A stretch of 11,965 bases of DNA. Source: Paracoccaceae bacterium. Lineage in GTDB: Bacteria; Pseudomonadota; Alphaproteobacteria; Rhodobacterales; Rhodobacteraceae. The DNA is taken from positions 1 through 11,965 of the forward strand of contig SKMM01000176.1 of NCBI GenBank assembly GCA_007121055.1, written 5' to 3'. The position numbers and the translations under genes are program-made. Positions 1 to 6,420 of this stretch are shown here, piece by piece (the stretch's first letter is position 1; every line of letters begins with the position of its first letter). The notes beneath the pieces were generated by a model. That model did no database searches. It was given only the letters and a program-made list of their open reading frames with translations, and was not told the DNA's origin.

Positions 1-1
1 C

Positions 2-973
2 AGCCCGCCCCCCGCCGCCGCAGAGCGCCGCCCGCTGGGGCCACGCCTGGCCACCGGGATGGCCGCCTTCGACACGCTTCTGCCCCTCGTGCGCGGCCAG
101 CGCATGGGCCTCTTTGCCGGCTCCGGCGTGGGCAAATCGGCGCTGCTGGCGCGATTCGCGCGCGGCGTCACCGCCGATGTCGTGGTCATCGCCCTCATCG
201 GCGAACGCGGGCGCGAATTGCGCGAGTTCACCGAGCGCGTGCTGGGTCCCGAGGGCATGTCCCGCGCGGTGGTCGTCGCCGCCACCTCGGACCAGTCTCC
301 GCTGATCCGCCGCCGCGCCGCCTGGGCCGCCATGGCCGTGGCCGAGCATTTCCGCGATGCCGGCCGCCATGTCCTGTTCCTGGCCGATTCGATCACCCGC
401 TTCGCCGAGGCGCACCGCGAAATCGCCGTCGCCAGCGGCGAGGAGGCGGGCCTGCGCGGCTGGCCCCCGTCGCTGTCGCACATGATCATGTCGCTCGCCG
501 AACGCGCCGGCCCCGGCCCCGAGGGCATGGGCGACATCACCGCCGTCCTCAGCGTCCTCGTCCCCGGCTCGGACATGGAGGACCCGGTGGCCGACATCCT
601 GCGCGGCGTGCTCGACGGCCATGTCGTCCTCGACCGCGCCATCGCCGAGCGTGGCCGGTTTCCAGCCGTGGACCTGCTGCGCTCGGTCTCGCGCAGCCTG
701 CCCGACGCAGCCTCAGAGGAAGAAAACGCGCTCATCTCCCGCGCCCGCGCCCTGCTCGGCGCCCATGCGCGGGCAGAACTGATGCTCCAGGCCGGCCTCT
801 ACAGCGCCGGCAGCGACCCCATGGTGGATGCCGCGGTCAAGGTCTGGCCCGCCCTCGACGCCTTCCTGTCAGAGCCCGCCCCCGGAGACCCCGAGGCCAG
901 CTTCACCCGCCTGCGCCAGTGCCTCGGCCCCGCCGGACAGTCCCGGCCGGCGCCCCATCCGATGCCTGCCTGA
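2..973 (+). CDS. fliI: Flagellar export ATPase FliI, 5'-truncated by window edge
   Basis: FliI is the cytoplasmic ATPase of the flagellar type III export apparatus; it hydrolyses ATP to help feed flagellar subunits into the export gate. About 323 residues are visible. The reading frame is open from base 2, and the residues before the first internal ATG (59) already match the family (GPRLATG), so that ATG is not the start; roughly 130-150 N-terminal residues lie off the left edge. The Walker A loop AGSGVGKS is at 116-139, GERGRELREF follows, and the Walker B segment VLFLAD with the SITRFA motif starts at 371. The C-terminal RFPAVDLLRSVSR segment is typical of FliI and related type III secretion ATPases. 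A virulence-type SctN/HrcN ATPase is the main alternative; no neighbouring flagellar gene is in view to settle it. The gene ends 7 bases before the stop of the convergent amidase. Confidence 0.88.
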   Translation, partial: SPPPAAAERRPLGPRLATGMAAFDTLLPLVRGQRMGLFAGSGVGKSALLARFARGVTADVVVIALIGERGRELREFTERVLGPEGMSRAVVVAATSDQSPLIRRRAAWAAMAVAEHFRDAGRHVLFLADSITRFAEAHREIAVASGEEAGLRGWPPSLSHMIMSLAERAGPGPEGMGDITAVLSVLVPGSDMEDPVADILRGVLDGHVVLDRAIAERGRFPAVDLLRSVSRSLPDAASEEENALISRARALLGAHARAELMLQAGLYSAGSDPMVDAAVKVWPALDAFLSEPAPGDPEASFTRLRQCLGPAGQSRPAPHPMPA

Positions 974-980
974 GCCCGCC

Positions 981-2366
981 TCAGGCCATCGCCAGCGGCA
1001 CCGGGTCCGGCGCCAGAATCCCGGCCGCCTCCAGCAGCAAATCCTCGCGGAACTGATCGGCGAGGATCTGCACCCCAATCGGCGGGCTGTCCGCCCCAGA
1101 CATCGCCACCGAAATCCCCGGCAGCCCCATCAGCGGCGGGGCGATCATCGGCATCTGCGCCTCGAGCACCGCGTCGAAGGCAGCCTCCGAACCCACGTCG
1201 CAATGGTCGGAAAACGGCGTCTCGCCGGACACCGGGCACAGCACCAGCGGCCAGTCCGCGAGGAAGGTCCGCCACTCCCGCACCAGCCGGGCGCGCACCT
1301 GCAGCGCCAGCATCACGCCGTCGACCGTCAGCGCCGGCACATGCCGGCCCAGCTGGGTCGCGACGAACAGGGCATCCGGATCGCCCTCCTCCTCCAGCTT
1401 GGCGCCGAAGGCGAGCTGCGTCTCGGCCATCCACAGCCGCAGCTGCATTTCCATCGCCTCGCGCAGCGGCGGGGTGGCCACCGCATCCACCTCGTAGCCC
1501 GCCTCCGCCAGCCGCGCCGCAGCCGCGCGCACCGCCGCGCGTACCGGCTCGGCGACCTTCAGGCCATCCGGCGCGTCCATCACGGCCACCCGCCGCGGCA
1601 CGCCGCGCCCCCGCAGCGGCATCGGCTGGTACCAGGCATCCCGCGGATCCTGCGCGGCCATCGCCTCCAGCCCAAGCCTGAGATCCTCGACCGACCGCGC
1701 GAGCGGCCCCGACACGGCCATCAGCTGCCCGCCGATCAGCCGCTCGCCGGTGGTGAAATTCGTGGCCGGCACCCGCCCCAGCGAGGGCCGCAGCCCATGC
1801 ACCCCGCAGGCATAGGCCGGATAGCGGATCGAGCCCGCGATGTCGGTGCCATGCGCCATCGCTCCGATCCCCGCCGCCACCGCCGCCCCCGCGCCGCCCG
1901 AGGATCCCCCCGGCGTCAGCGCCAGATCCCGCGGGTTGCGCGTCGCCCCATGCAGCCCGTTGCGCGTGAACCAGCGCAGCGAAAACGCCGGTGCATTCGT
2001 CCGCCCCACGATCACCGCGCCCGCCTTGCGCAGATTCGCCACCACCGGGTTGTCGATTTCTGCCACCATGTCGGCCTGCAACCGCAGACCGTTGGTGGTG
2101 GCAAACCCCGCCTGGTCCACATTGACCTTAACCGTCACCGGCACACCCGCCAGCGGTCCCAGCGCTTCGCCCCGCGCCCGCGCCGCATCCACCGCATCCG
2201 CCGCCGCCAGCGCCGCCTCATCCATCCGCTGGACCACGGCATTGAGCACCGGATTGACCGCCTCCAGCCGCGCCAGCGCCGACGCCACGGCCTCGCGCGC
2301 CGACAGCGCCCCCCGGGCGATCTCCTGCGCCAGCGCGCTTGCGGTCAGGGTCCAGGGCTCGGCCAT
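981..2366 (-). CDS. Amidase-signature family amidohydrolase
   Basis: A 461-residue member of the amidase signature (AS) family, which hydrolyses carboxamide bonds with a Ser-cisSer-Lys triad. All three residues are visible with family spacing: Lys80 in PVTVKVNVD, cis-Ser155 in the GGSSGG loop, and nucleophile Ser179 in DIAGSIRYPA. The 75- and 24-residue intervals equal those of fatty acid amide hydrolase. The length is usual for a stand-alone bacterial amidase, and no signal peptide is seen, so it is probably cytoplasmic. The substrate cannot be read from sequence; GatA of the Glu-tRNA amidotransferase is a relative, but gatB and gatC are absent nearby. The start at 2366 is chosen over an in-frame ATG at 2384 because AAAGGAGA lies just upstream of 2366, inside the longer version. 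A TTGACA at 2416-2421 (minus strand) could be its -35 box, but no good -10 follows. Confidence 0.92.
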   Translation of the reverse strand: MAEPWTLTASALAQEIARGALSAREAVASALARLEAVNPVLNAVVQRMDEAALAAADAVDAARARGEALGPLAGVPVTVKVNVDQAGFATTNGLRLQADMVAEIDNPVVANLRKAGAVIVGRTNAPAFSLRWFTRNGLHGATRNPRDLALTPGGSSGGAGAAVAAGIGAMAHGTDIAGSIRYPAYACGVHGLRPSLGRVPATNFTTGERLIGGQLMAVSGPLARSVEDLRLGLEAMAAQDPRDAWYQPMPLRGRGVPRRVAVMDAPDGLKVAEPVRAAVRAAAARLAEAGYEVDAVATPPLREAMEMQLRLWMAETQLAFGAKLEEEGDPDALFVATQLGRHVPALTVDGVMLALQVRARLVREWRTFLADWPLVLCPVSGETPFSDHCDVGSEAAFDAVLEAQMPMIAPPLMGLPGISVAMSGADSPPIGVQILADQFREDLLLEAAGILAPDPVPLAMA

Positions 2367-2370
2367 GCGC

Positions 2371-2378
2371 TCTCCTTT
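2371..2378 (-). promoter_or_regulatory. Ribosome binding site deciding the amidase start
   Basis: Read on the minus strand this is AAAGGAGA, four bases from the ATG at 2366. It lies between two in-frame ATGs (2384 and 2366) and so favours the shorter protein beginning MAEPWTL. Confidence 0.75.
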
Positions 2379-2485
2379 CGACATGTCGGACCACAGGGCA
2401 GGGGCCCGCCGCCAATGTCAACCGGCCCCGCTTGACCCCACTGTCCCGCCCGCCCATGGAGGCGCCAACGCAGAAAGGTCGCCCC

Positions 2486-3346
2486 ATGCCCACCTACACA
2501 GCCCTCACCACCCTGCCGGGCGAGCCCGCCGCCCAGGCTCTGGCCGAGGCCCTGGAGGCGCTCGATCCCCAGGGCGTCGGCGTGTTCGAGCTGGAGGACG
2601 GCCGCGGGTTGTGGGAGGTCGGCGGCTATTTCGACCACGCCCCCGACCCGGTGGCCCTGGCGCTGCTGGCCGCCGCCCACGGCGCGCGCGACTTCGCCGT
2701 GTCCGAGCTGCCCGAGACCGACTGGGTCGCCCATGTCCGCCGCGAGCTTTCGCCGGTGGAGGCCGGGCGCTTCTTCGTGCACGGCAGCCATGACGCGGAC
2801 CGCGTTCCCGAAGGCCGCATCGCGCTGCTCATCGAGGCCGCCATGGCCTTCGGCACCGGCCACCACGGCACCACGCTCGGGTGCCTGCGCGCGCTGGACC
2901 GCCTCGCGGAGGACTGCACCCCGCGAACCGTGGCCGACATCGGCGCGGGCACCGCCGTCCTCGCCATGGCCGCCGCCCGTGTCTGGCCGCAGGCCATCGT
3001 CATCGCCTCGGACCTCGACCCGGTTGCCACCGACGTCGCGCGCGCCAACCTTGCCGTCAACGGGCTGGAGGGCCGCGTCACCTGCCTCACCGCCTCCGGC
3101 TTTGACGCACCCGAGCTCGCCGGCCCCTTCGACCTCATCCTCGCCAACATCCTCATGGGACCGCTGATCGAGCTTGCCCCAGCCACCGCCACCCACCTCG
3201 CGCCCGGTGGCTCCGCCATCCTCTCGGGCCTCCTGACACACCAGGCCGAGGCCGTGCTCGGCGCCCACACCGCCGCCGGCCTGACGCTGGAAGCGCGCGA
3301 GGATCTCGGGGACTGGACCACGCTGATCCTGCGCCGCCCCGCCTGA
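2486..3346 (+). CDS. prmA: Ribosomal protein L11 methyltransferase
   Basis: PrmA uses S-adenosylmethionine to trimethylate amino groups of ribosomal protein L11 in the cytosol. The 286 residues are close to the family's usual 290 or so. An N-terminal substrate-recognition domain (about 1-90) precedes the methyltransferase domain. The PrmA motif AFGTGHHGTT is at 121-130 (AFGTGTHPTT in many relatives, so the His-Gly pair is a local variant). The SAM-binding motif DIGAGTAVLAM is at 151-161, an acidic ASDLDP turn at 175-180, and the catalytic-pocket segment NILMGPL at 221-227. The start at 2486 has AGAAAGG upstream at 2472-2478, and the family alignment begins here; the frame is open further upstream, but that stretch is not protein-like. 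It diverges from the amidase with 119 bases between the starts. L11 methylation is dispensable in many bacteria. Confidence 0.93.
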   Translation: MPTYTALTTLPGEPAAQALAEALEALDPQGVGVFELEDGRGLWEVGGYFDHAPDPVALALLAAAHGARDFAVSELPETDWVAHVRRELSPVEAGRFFVHGSHDADRVPEGRIALLIEAAMAFGTGHHGTTLGCLRALDRLAEDCTPRTVADIGAGTAVLAMAAARVWPQAIVIASDLDPVATDVARANLAVNGLEGRVTCLTASGFDAPELAGPFDLILANILMGPLIELAPATATHLAPGGSAILSGLLTHQAEAVLGAHTAAGLTLEAREDLGDWTTLILRRPA

Positions 3347-3389
3347 CCCCCTACGCCCCCGTGACTTGACCGCCGCGCCCCCCGGGACC

Positions 3390-3419
3390 ACCCTCGCCAC
3401 TGTCCACAGCGCGGAGGGT
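3390..3419 (+). promoter_or_regulatory. Hairpin covering the ribosome binding site of the small ORF
   Basis: ACCCTCGC (3390-3397) pairs with GC plus GAGGGT (3411-3412 and 3414-3419) with one bulged G. Inside, CTGT (3400-3403) can pair with ACAG (3406-3409), although the 2-base loop means the innermost pairs would open. The GGAGGG at 3413-3418, the only ribosome binding site candidate for the ATG at 3423, lies in the descending arm. The same hairpin could act as a terminator after prmA (stop 3346), but no T-run follows. Pairing is directly visible; the function is inference. Confidence 0.45.
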
Positions 3420-3422
3420 CCC

Positions 3423-3683
3423 ATGTCCGAAATCTTCCTGAGTCGCGCAGCGCGCTCGGCGGTCAGCCTGCACCGAACCGGACTGCTGGCCCCGGTGGCC
3501 GGTCTTGCCGTGGTCGGCGGCTCGGCCGCGGTACTGCAGGCGCTGGCGGCGCTCTACCCCGAGGCCGCCGTCGCCTCGGCCGACATCGGCAGCTGCAACG
3601 TCCTGCAGGGAGATTTCGGCTGCGGCCACGGTCTGGGCTGCGCCTGCCACATGCTGCCTGACCCAGACACCTTCCCCGGCTGA
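3423..3683 (+). CDS. Small hypothetical protein with hydrophobic segment and Cys/His-rich tail
   Basis: I do not recognise this 86-residue protein. Residues 1-20 are basic and polar (MSEIFLSRAARSAVSLHRTG); 21-43 form a hydrophobic Ala/Gly/Val/Leu stretch that could span a membrane; the tail from about 50 holds Cys58, Cys67, Cys73 and Cys75 together with His69 and His76 in a Gly-rich setting (GCGHGLGCACHM). Such a layout would suit a small membrane-anchored metal- or redox-binding protein, or a modified-peptide precursor, but no partner gene is present to favour either. The start at 3423 has GGAGGG four bases upstream; a longer version from 3366 lacks a ribosome binding site. It sits 76 bases after prmA on the same strand, so it could be co-transcribed. 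Chance coding in GC-rich DNA cannot be excluded. Confidence 0.5.
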   Translation: MSEIFLSRAARSAVSLHRTGLLAPVAGLAVVGGSAAVLQALAALYPEAAVASADIGSCNVLQGDFGCGHGLGCACHMLPDPDTFPG

Positions 3684-3696
3684 CCCCATCCCGGCG

Positions 3697-3717
3697 CCAT
3701 CGGTCCGACCCCGATGG
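3697..3717 (+). terminator. Possible terminator hairpin after the small ORF
   Basis: CCATCGG (3697-3703) and CCGATGG (3711-3717) form a 7-bp stem with a 7-base loop, starting 13 bases after the stop at 3683. No T-run follows, so intrinsic termination is uncertain; it could instead protect the 3' end of the transcript. Confidence 0.35.
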
Positions 3718-3921
3718 GCGGCGGTGCATCCCCGCCGGTGACGTCGGGGCACACGGCTCACGACCGCAGGCCGGCGCCGGAGGCGGCGCATGCCGACCCG
3801 GGCCACGGGTTGATTGCAAACAGACGGCCTGCCTCCGCAACCTGCCCCCGGTCTCGGAGACGTCTCCCCCCGGCCGACCCCCTGACCGCCCAAACTCCGG
3901 CAAGGACAGGCGGACCGAGGT

Positions 3922-3945
3922 GCCACCTGCCAAACGCAGGGTGGC
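3922..3945. other. Hairpin in the gene-poor spacer
   Basis: GCCACCTGC (3922-3930) pairs with GCAGGGTGGC (3936-3945), nine base pairs with one bulged G, around the loop CAAAC. There is no T-run. It is the best isolated stem in the middle of the spacer; its role is unknown. Confidence 0.3.
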
Positions 3946-4604
3946 CTGCGTCCTGCGCGCCGGTCTCCGGTAGTGCATGGGCATGGCCTGGCTTGCGTGC
4001 CGCGGTGGGCCCCTCCCGCTCCCGGGCCTTCGTGGCTTCCCAGCCGCCCGAAGCAGCCGGCGGGAACGGCGGATGCCGCCACAACCATGACGTGGCCGCG
4101 GACCTTGCCGGTGCTGCCGGACGCGGTTCTCCCTTTCCGTCGCACCCTGGACAAGCCGGCGAACGCCGCGCTCACCAGTGAGGGCAGGGGGTTTCGGCAC
4201 CGTATAAGGACCCTCCGCGCCGCAGCGCGGACGCCGCGGCATCCAGCGGCCGCACCGGGGTCCCGAAGCCCTGGGACCAGCCGTCCCGTCGAGCGCCTCG
4301 GCGGTACCGTCCCCGACGAGGTCCGGCATCGGATGATGCGCGAGCCCTCGCAAGACGGCGCCGAGGGGCTGAAGATCGGCCTCGGGGACCGGGTGAGCCC
4401 TGTACCGCCGATGCCCTGCTGCCGAAGCATGGTCCGGCGCCCCCTCGAAACAGCCATGTCTTTCCTCGACCAGGACTGCCGGGCGGACCGAGCCAGCGCC
4501 TCTCGCTCTGGTATGGATGCGCACCAGCCGGGCCTGGGATTGCGGGTGAGGCTCTGCGCACAGTCTCGGGACTCCGATCCGGCCCCGCGCCCCCGCACTG
4601 CCCC

Positions 4605-4633
4605 TTGACAGCCGGCGCGGGCGGGTCTTTCTC
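4605..4633 (+). promoter_or_regulatory. Putative promoter of the riboswitch-symporter transcript
   Basis: TTGACA at 4605-4610 is a perfect -35 hexamer. The -10 position 17 bases later (4628-4633, TTTCTC) is a poor match. Transcription would start near 4640, about a dozen bases before the riboswitch, which is the right place. The -35 is seen directly; the -10 and the start are inference. Confidence 0.45.
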
Positions 4634-4651
4634 TACCTTCACAAACAAAGA

Positions 4652-4754
4652 TCCACGGGGTGCCCCGATAGGGGGCTGAGAGCCCGCCATGTCCCGTCCG
4701 GACAACGCGGAAACCCGTCGAACCTGATCCGGCTCGTACCGGCGGAGGGATGGA
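4652..4754 (+). promoter_or_regulatory. TPP riboswitch (THI element)
   Basis: This RNA aptamer binds thiamine pyrophosphate and normally turns off downstream expression when thiamine is plentiful. The conserved blocks are in order: CGGGGTGCC (4656-4664), CTGAGA (4676-4681), ACCCG (4713-4717), GAACCTGATC (4720-4729), and GGCGGAGGGA (4741-4750). The closing P1 stem is TCCA (4652-4655) with TGGA (4751-4754). The variable arm between CTGAGA and ACCCG has the usual size. It lies 71 bases before the symporter start, so that gene is its target. No strong terminator with a T-run follows, which points to control of translation. Confidence 0.95.
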
Positions 4755-4757
4755 CCC

Positions 4758-4838
4758 ATGACGCGACCCGCGCGCTTTTCCGCATGTTTCGGCCCCTGCG
4801 GTCCCGTTCTGGGGGAGGGTTCGGCATGGATGTCCTGA
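4758..4838 (+). CDS. Possible upstream mini-ORF overlapping the symporter start
   Basis: A 26-codon frame (MTRPARFSACFGPCGPVLGE...) whose ATG lies 7 bases after GGAGGGA (4744-4750), the conserved 3' block of the TPP aptamer that here doubles as a good Shine-Dalgarno sequence. It ends at TGA 4836-4838, 13 bases into the symporter gene and in a different frame. If translated, it would be shut off when TPP folds the aptamer, and ribosomes crossing it would open the region holding the symporter's own ribosome binding site. The peptide resembles nothing known to me. The frame and SD are seen; translation is inference, and it may be fortuitous because the SD-like block is conserved for another reason. 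Confidence 0.3.
   Translation: MTRPARFSACFGPCGPVLGEGSAWMS
4802..4816 (+). promoter_or_regulatory. Possible SD-masking stem in the riboswitch expression platform
   Basis: TCCC (4802-4805) can pair with GGGA (4813-4816), which is part of the symporter's ribosome binding site. The alternative pairing of GGTCC (4800-4804) with GGACC (4752-4756) would break both this stem and the aptamer's P1 stem. The stems are short, so this is a model and not a demonstrated switch. Confidence 0.35.
4811..4819 (+). promoter_or_regulatory. Ribosome binding site of the symporter
   Basis: GGGGGAGGG ends 6 bases before the ATG at 4826. It supports 4826 over the in-frame ATG at 4784, which has no purine-rich sequence upstream. 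Confidence 0.75.
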
Positions 4839-6262
4839 CCGCCCCCGTCGCGCTGGCCACGCTGGCGGCCGCGGCGCTCACCTTCATCGCCATCGGCCTG
4901 ATCGCGGCGCGGGGGATGCAGACCGGGCCGCGCGCGCATGTCACTGCCTATGACAGCATGTCGGGCCCCGCCACGGCCTCGACGGTGCTGGCGACCAGCC
5001 TCGGCGCGTGGATCCTCTTCGCTCCGGCCGAGATCGCCACCTGGGGCGGGCTCACGGCGGTGATCGGCTATGCCTGCGCGGCAGCCGCGCCGCGCTTTGC
5101 CCATGCCGTCCTCGGGCTGCGGATGCGGGCGCTGATGCCGCGGCAGGTTGCGATGACCGACTTCCTGCGCCGCCGTTTCGGGCGGGGGATGCACGGCTTC
5201 GGGCTGGTGGTGATGCTGTTCTTCCTGGTGACCACCGTCGCGGCCGAGGTCACGGGCATGGCGCTGCTGCTCGCGCTGATCGCCGAGGTGCCGCTCTGGC
5301 TGACGGCAGCGCTGACGCTGGCGGCGACGCTGCTCTACACCGCCATCGGGGGGCTGCGCGCCTCGATCCTGACGGACCGGGTGCAGATCCTGGTGATCCT
5401 GCCCGCGCTGGTGGCGATGGTGGCGATGGCCGCCTGGCAGATGCAGGGCTTCGTGCCGGCGCTGCGCACCGTGGCGGCCGAGCGGCCCGAGCTTGTGGCC
5501 TTGGGCAACCTCTCGGGCTGGCAGACGGCGGCGAGCCTGATCCTGGGCCTGACCGCCACGAGCCTGTTCAACCAGGGCTACTGGCAGCGGGTCTATGCCG
5601 CCCGCGACAGCCGCGCGCTGGTGGGCGGCTTCGTGACCGCGGGGCTGGCGGTGATGCCCATCGTGCTGATCCTCGGGCTGATGGGTTTCGTGGCACTGGG
5701 CTCGGGGCTGGCCGACCGGCCTTCGGTGGCGCTGTTCGCCGTGGTACTGGAGGCGACGCCCACCTGGTTCGCCGTGATCATCGTCCTGCTGGGCGTCGCG
5801 CTGGTGATGAGCAGCGCCGACACCGCCCTCAACGCCATCTCCAGCATCGTGACGGCGGACCTGCCGCGGGCCTTCCCGGCGCTCTCGGGCCGGCGGCTGC
5901 TGGCGCTGGCGCGCTGGTCGGGGCTGATCGTGGCGGTGCCGGCGCTGTTGGTGGCCGCGCAGGGGTGGAGCGTCCTGTACCTCTTCCTGCTCGCAAACCT
6001 GTTCTGCGTGGCAGCCGCAGGCCCGGCCGTGGTGGGGCTCTACAGCCGGCATCTGTCGGGGCGCATGGCGGTCTGGGCCACGGCGGTGGGCCTGATCGCG
6101 GGCCTGGCGCTCTTCCCCGACCCCGGGATGGGCCGTGGCCACCTTCTGGGCGCCTATGTCGCCGCCCTCCTGCTGCCGCTTGCGCTGATGGCGCTGTCCC
6201 GGATCCTCGCCCCGCGGCCGCTGGGTCAGGCCTTCGACTTCGCCTGCCTGCGCACGGGGTGA
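4826..6262 (+). CDS. Sodium:solute symporter, predicted thiamine or thiamine-precursor transporter
   Basis: A 478-residue inner-membrane protein of the sodium:solute symporter (SSS, PutP/PanF-like) family, using a sodium gradient to import a solute. About a dozen hydrophobic helices are visible from residue 8 to 462. Family signatures are YTAIGGLRASILTDRVQ (171-187), the NQGYWQRVYAARDSR loop (249-263), and VMSSADTALNAISSIVTADL (327-346), which aligns with the helix carrying sodium-binding Ser/Thr residues in PutP. The family alone does not reveal the substrate; the TPP riboswitch just upstream makes thiamine, or a precursor such as hydroxymethylpyrimidine, the best prediction. A PanF-like symporter named ThiV has been predicted under thiamine control in other bacteria, but I cannot tell whether this is its orthologue. 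Codon choice leans to GCG/GGG/CTG, unlike the C-ending style of fliI and prmA. No other thi gene is in view. Confidence 0.9.
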   Translation: MDVLTAPVALATLAAAALTFIAIGLIAARGMQTGPRAHVTAYDSMSGPATASTVLATSLGAWILFAPAEIATWGGLTAVIGYACAAAAPRFAHAVLGLRMRALMPRQVAMTDFLRRRFGRGMHGFGLVVMLFFLVTTVAAEVTGMALLLALIAEVPLWLTAALTLAATLLYTAIGGLRASILTDRVQILVILPALVAMVAMAAWQMQGFVPALRTVAAERPELVALGNLSGWQTAASLILGLTATSLFNQGYWQRVYAARDSRALVGGFVTAGLAVMPIVLILGLMGFVALGSGLADRPSVALFAVVLEATPTWFAVIIVLLGVALVMSSADTALNAISSIVTADLPRAFPALSGRRLLALARWSGLIVAVPALLVAAQGWSVLYLFLLANLFCVAAAGPAVVGLYSRHLSGRMAVWATAVGLIAGLALFPDPGMGRGHLLGAYVAALLLPLALMALSRILAPRPLGQAFDFACLRTG

Positions 6263-6325
6263 TGCCCGGCTGCGTCTGGCCGGTCCACTGCGTGACGGGC
6301 GGGCCCCAGTCGCCGGACCGGACAG

Positions 6326-6356
6326 GACGGCAACGGGATGCCATCCCGTTGCCGTC
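6326..6356. terminator. Perfect 15-bp inverted repeat, probable terminator
   Basis: GACGGCAACGGGATG (6326-6340) and CATCCCGTTGCCGTC (6342-6356) are exact reverse complements around a single C, folding into a stem with a small loop 64 bases after the symporter stop. There is no T-run on the plus strand. It could be a terminator or mRNA-stabilising hairpin; a dimeric regulator site is the alternative. Confidence 0.6.
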
Positions 6357-6403
6357 AGCGCAGACGACCCGGGCTCCCTCGCCCTGGCCCACGCACAGAC
6401 CTG

Positions 6404-6420
6404 GCCGGGGGTGCCCCGGC
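6404..6420. other. Second hairpin in the spacer
   Basis: GCCGGGG (6404-6410) and CCCCGGC (6414-6420) form a 7-bp all-GC stem with loop GTG, 47 bases after the first hairpin. It may be a backup terminator; no T-run follows. Confidence 0.4.

Larger units (their letters stand above)
3684..4604. other. Gene-poor spacer of about 0.9 kb
   Basis: No reading frame here resembles a known protein. The long open frames on both strands are Arg/Pro/Ala/Gly-rich, lack hydrophobic-core patterns and have no convincing ribosome binding sites, as expected by chance in such GC-rich DNA. I looked for transposase remnants, a tRNA and terminal inverted repeats and saw none. Visible structure is limited to a hairpin just after the small ORF (3697-3717), a 12-base perfect palindrome GGAGACGTCTCC (3856-3867), and a hairpin at 3922-3945. 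An unannotated small RNA or a heavily decayed gene remains possible. Confidence 0.5.

Noticed and set aside
2393..2421. Amidase promoter from TTGACA at 2416-2421 (minus strand)
   Set aside because: The -35 is perfect, but the hexamer 17 bases downstream is CCCTGT, too poor to call a promoter.
828..2435. 535-codon plus-strand frame over the fliI end and the amidase
   Set aside because: Arg/Pro/His-rich shadow of the amidase, which has a full catalytic triad.
2339..2485. 49-codon N-terminal extension of PrmA
   Set aside because: It would run into the amidase gene, is Arg/Pro-rich, and the family begins at 2486, which has its own ribosome binding site.
3401..3408. TGTCCACA, a DnaA-box-like sequence, with the nearby skew change suggesting an origin
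   Set aside because: A single imperfect match; no AT-rich unwinding region, no box cluster and no dnaA or parAB genes nearby.
4203..4208. TATAAG as a -10 box for a small RNA in the spacer
   Set aside because: No -35 sequence at a suitable distance and no terminator downstream before the riboswitch promoter.
3351..4598. Long minus-strand frames over the spacer, considered as a decayed transposase
   Set aside because: No DDE or other transposase motif, no terminal inverted repeats or target duplications; composition is that of noncoding GC-rich DNA.
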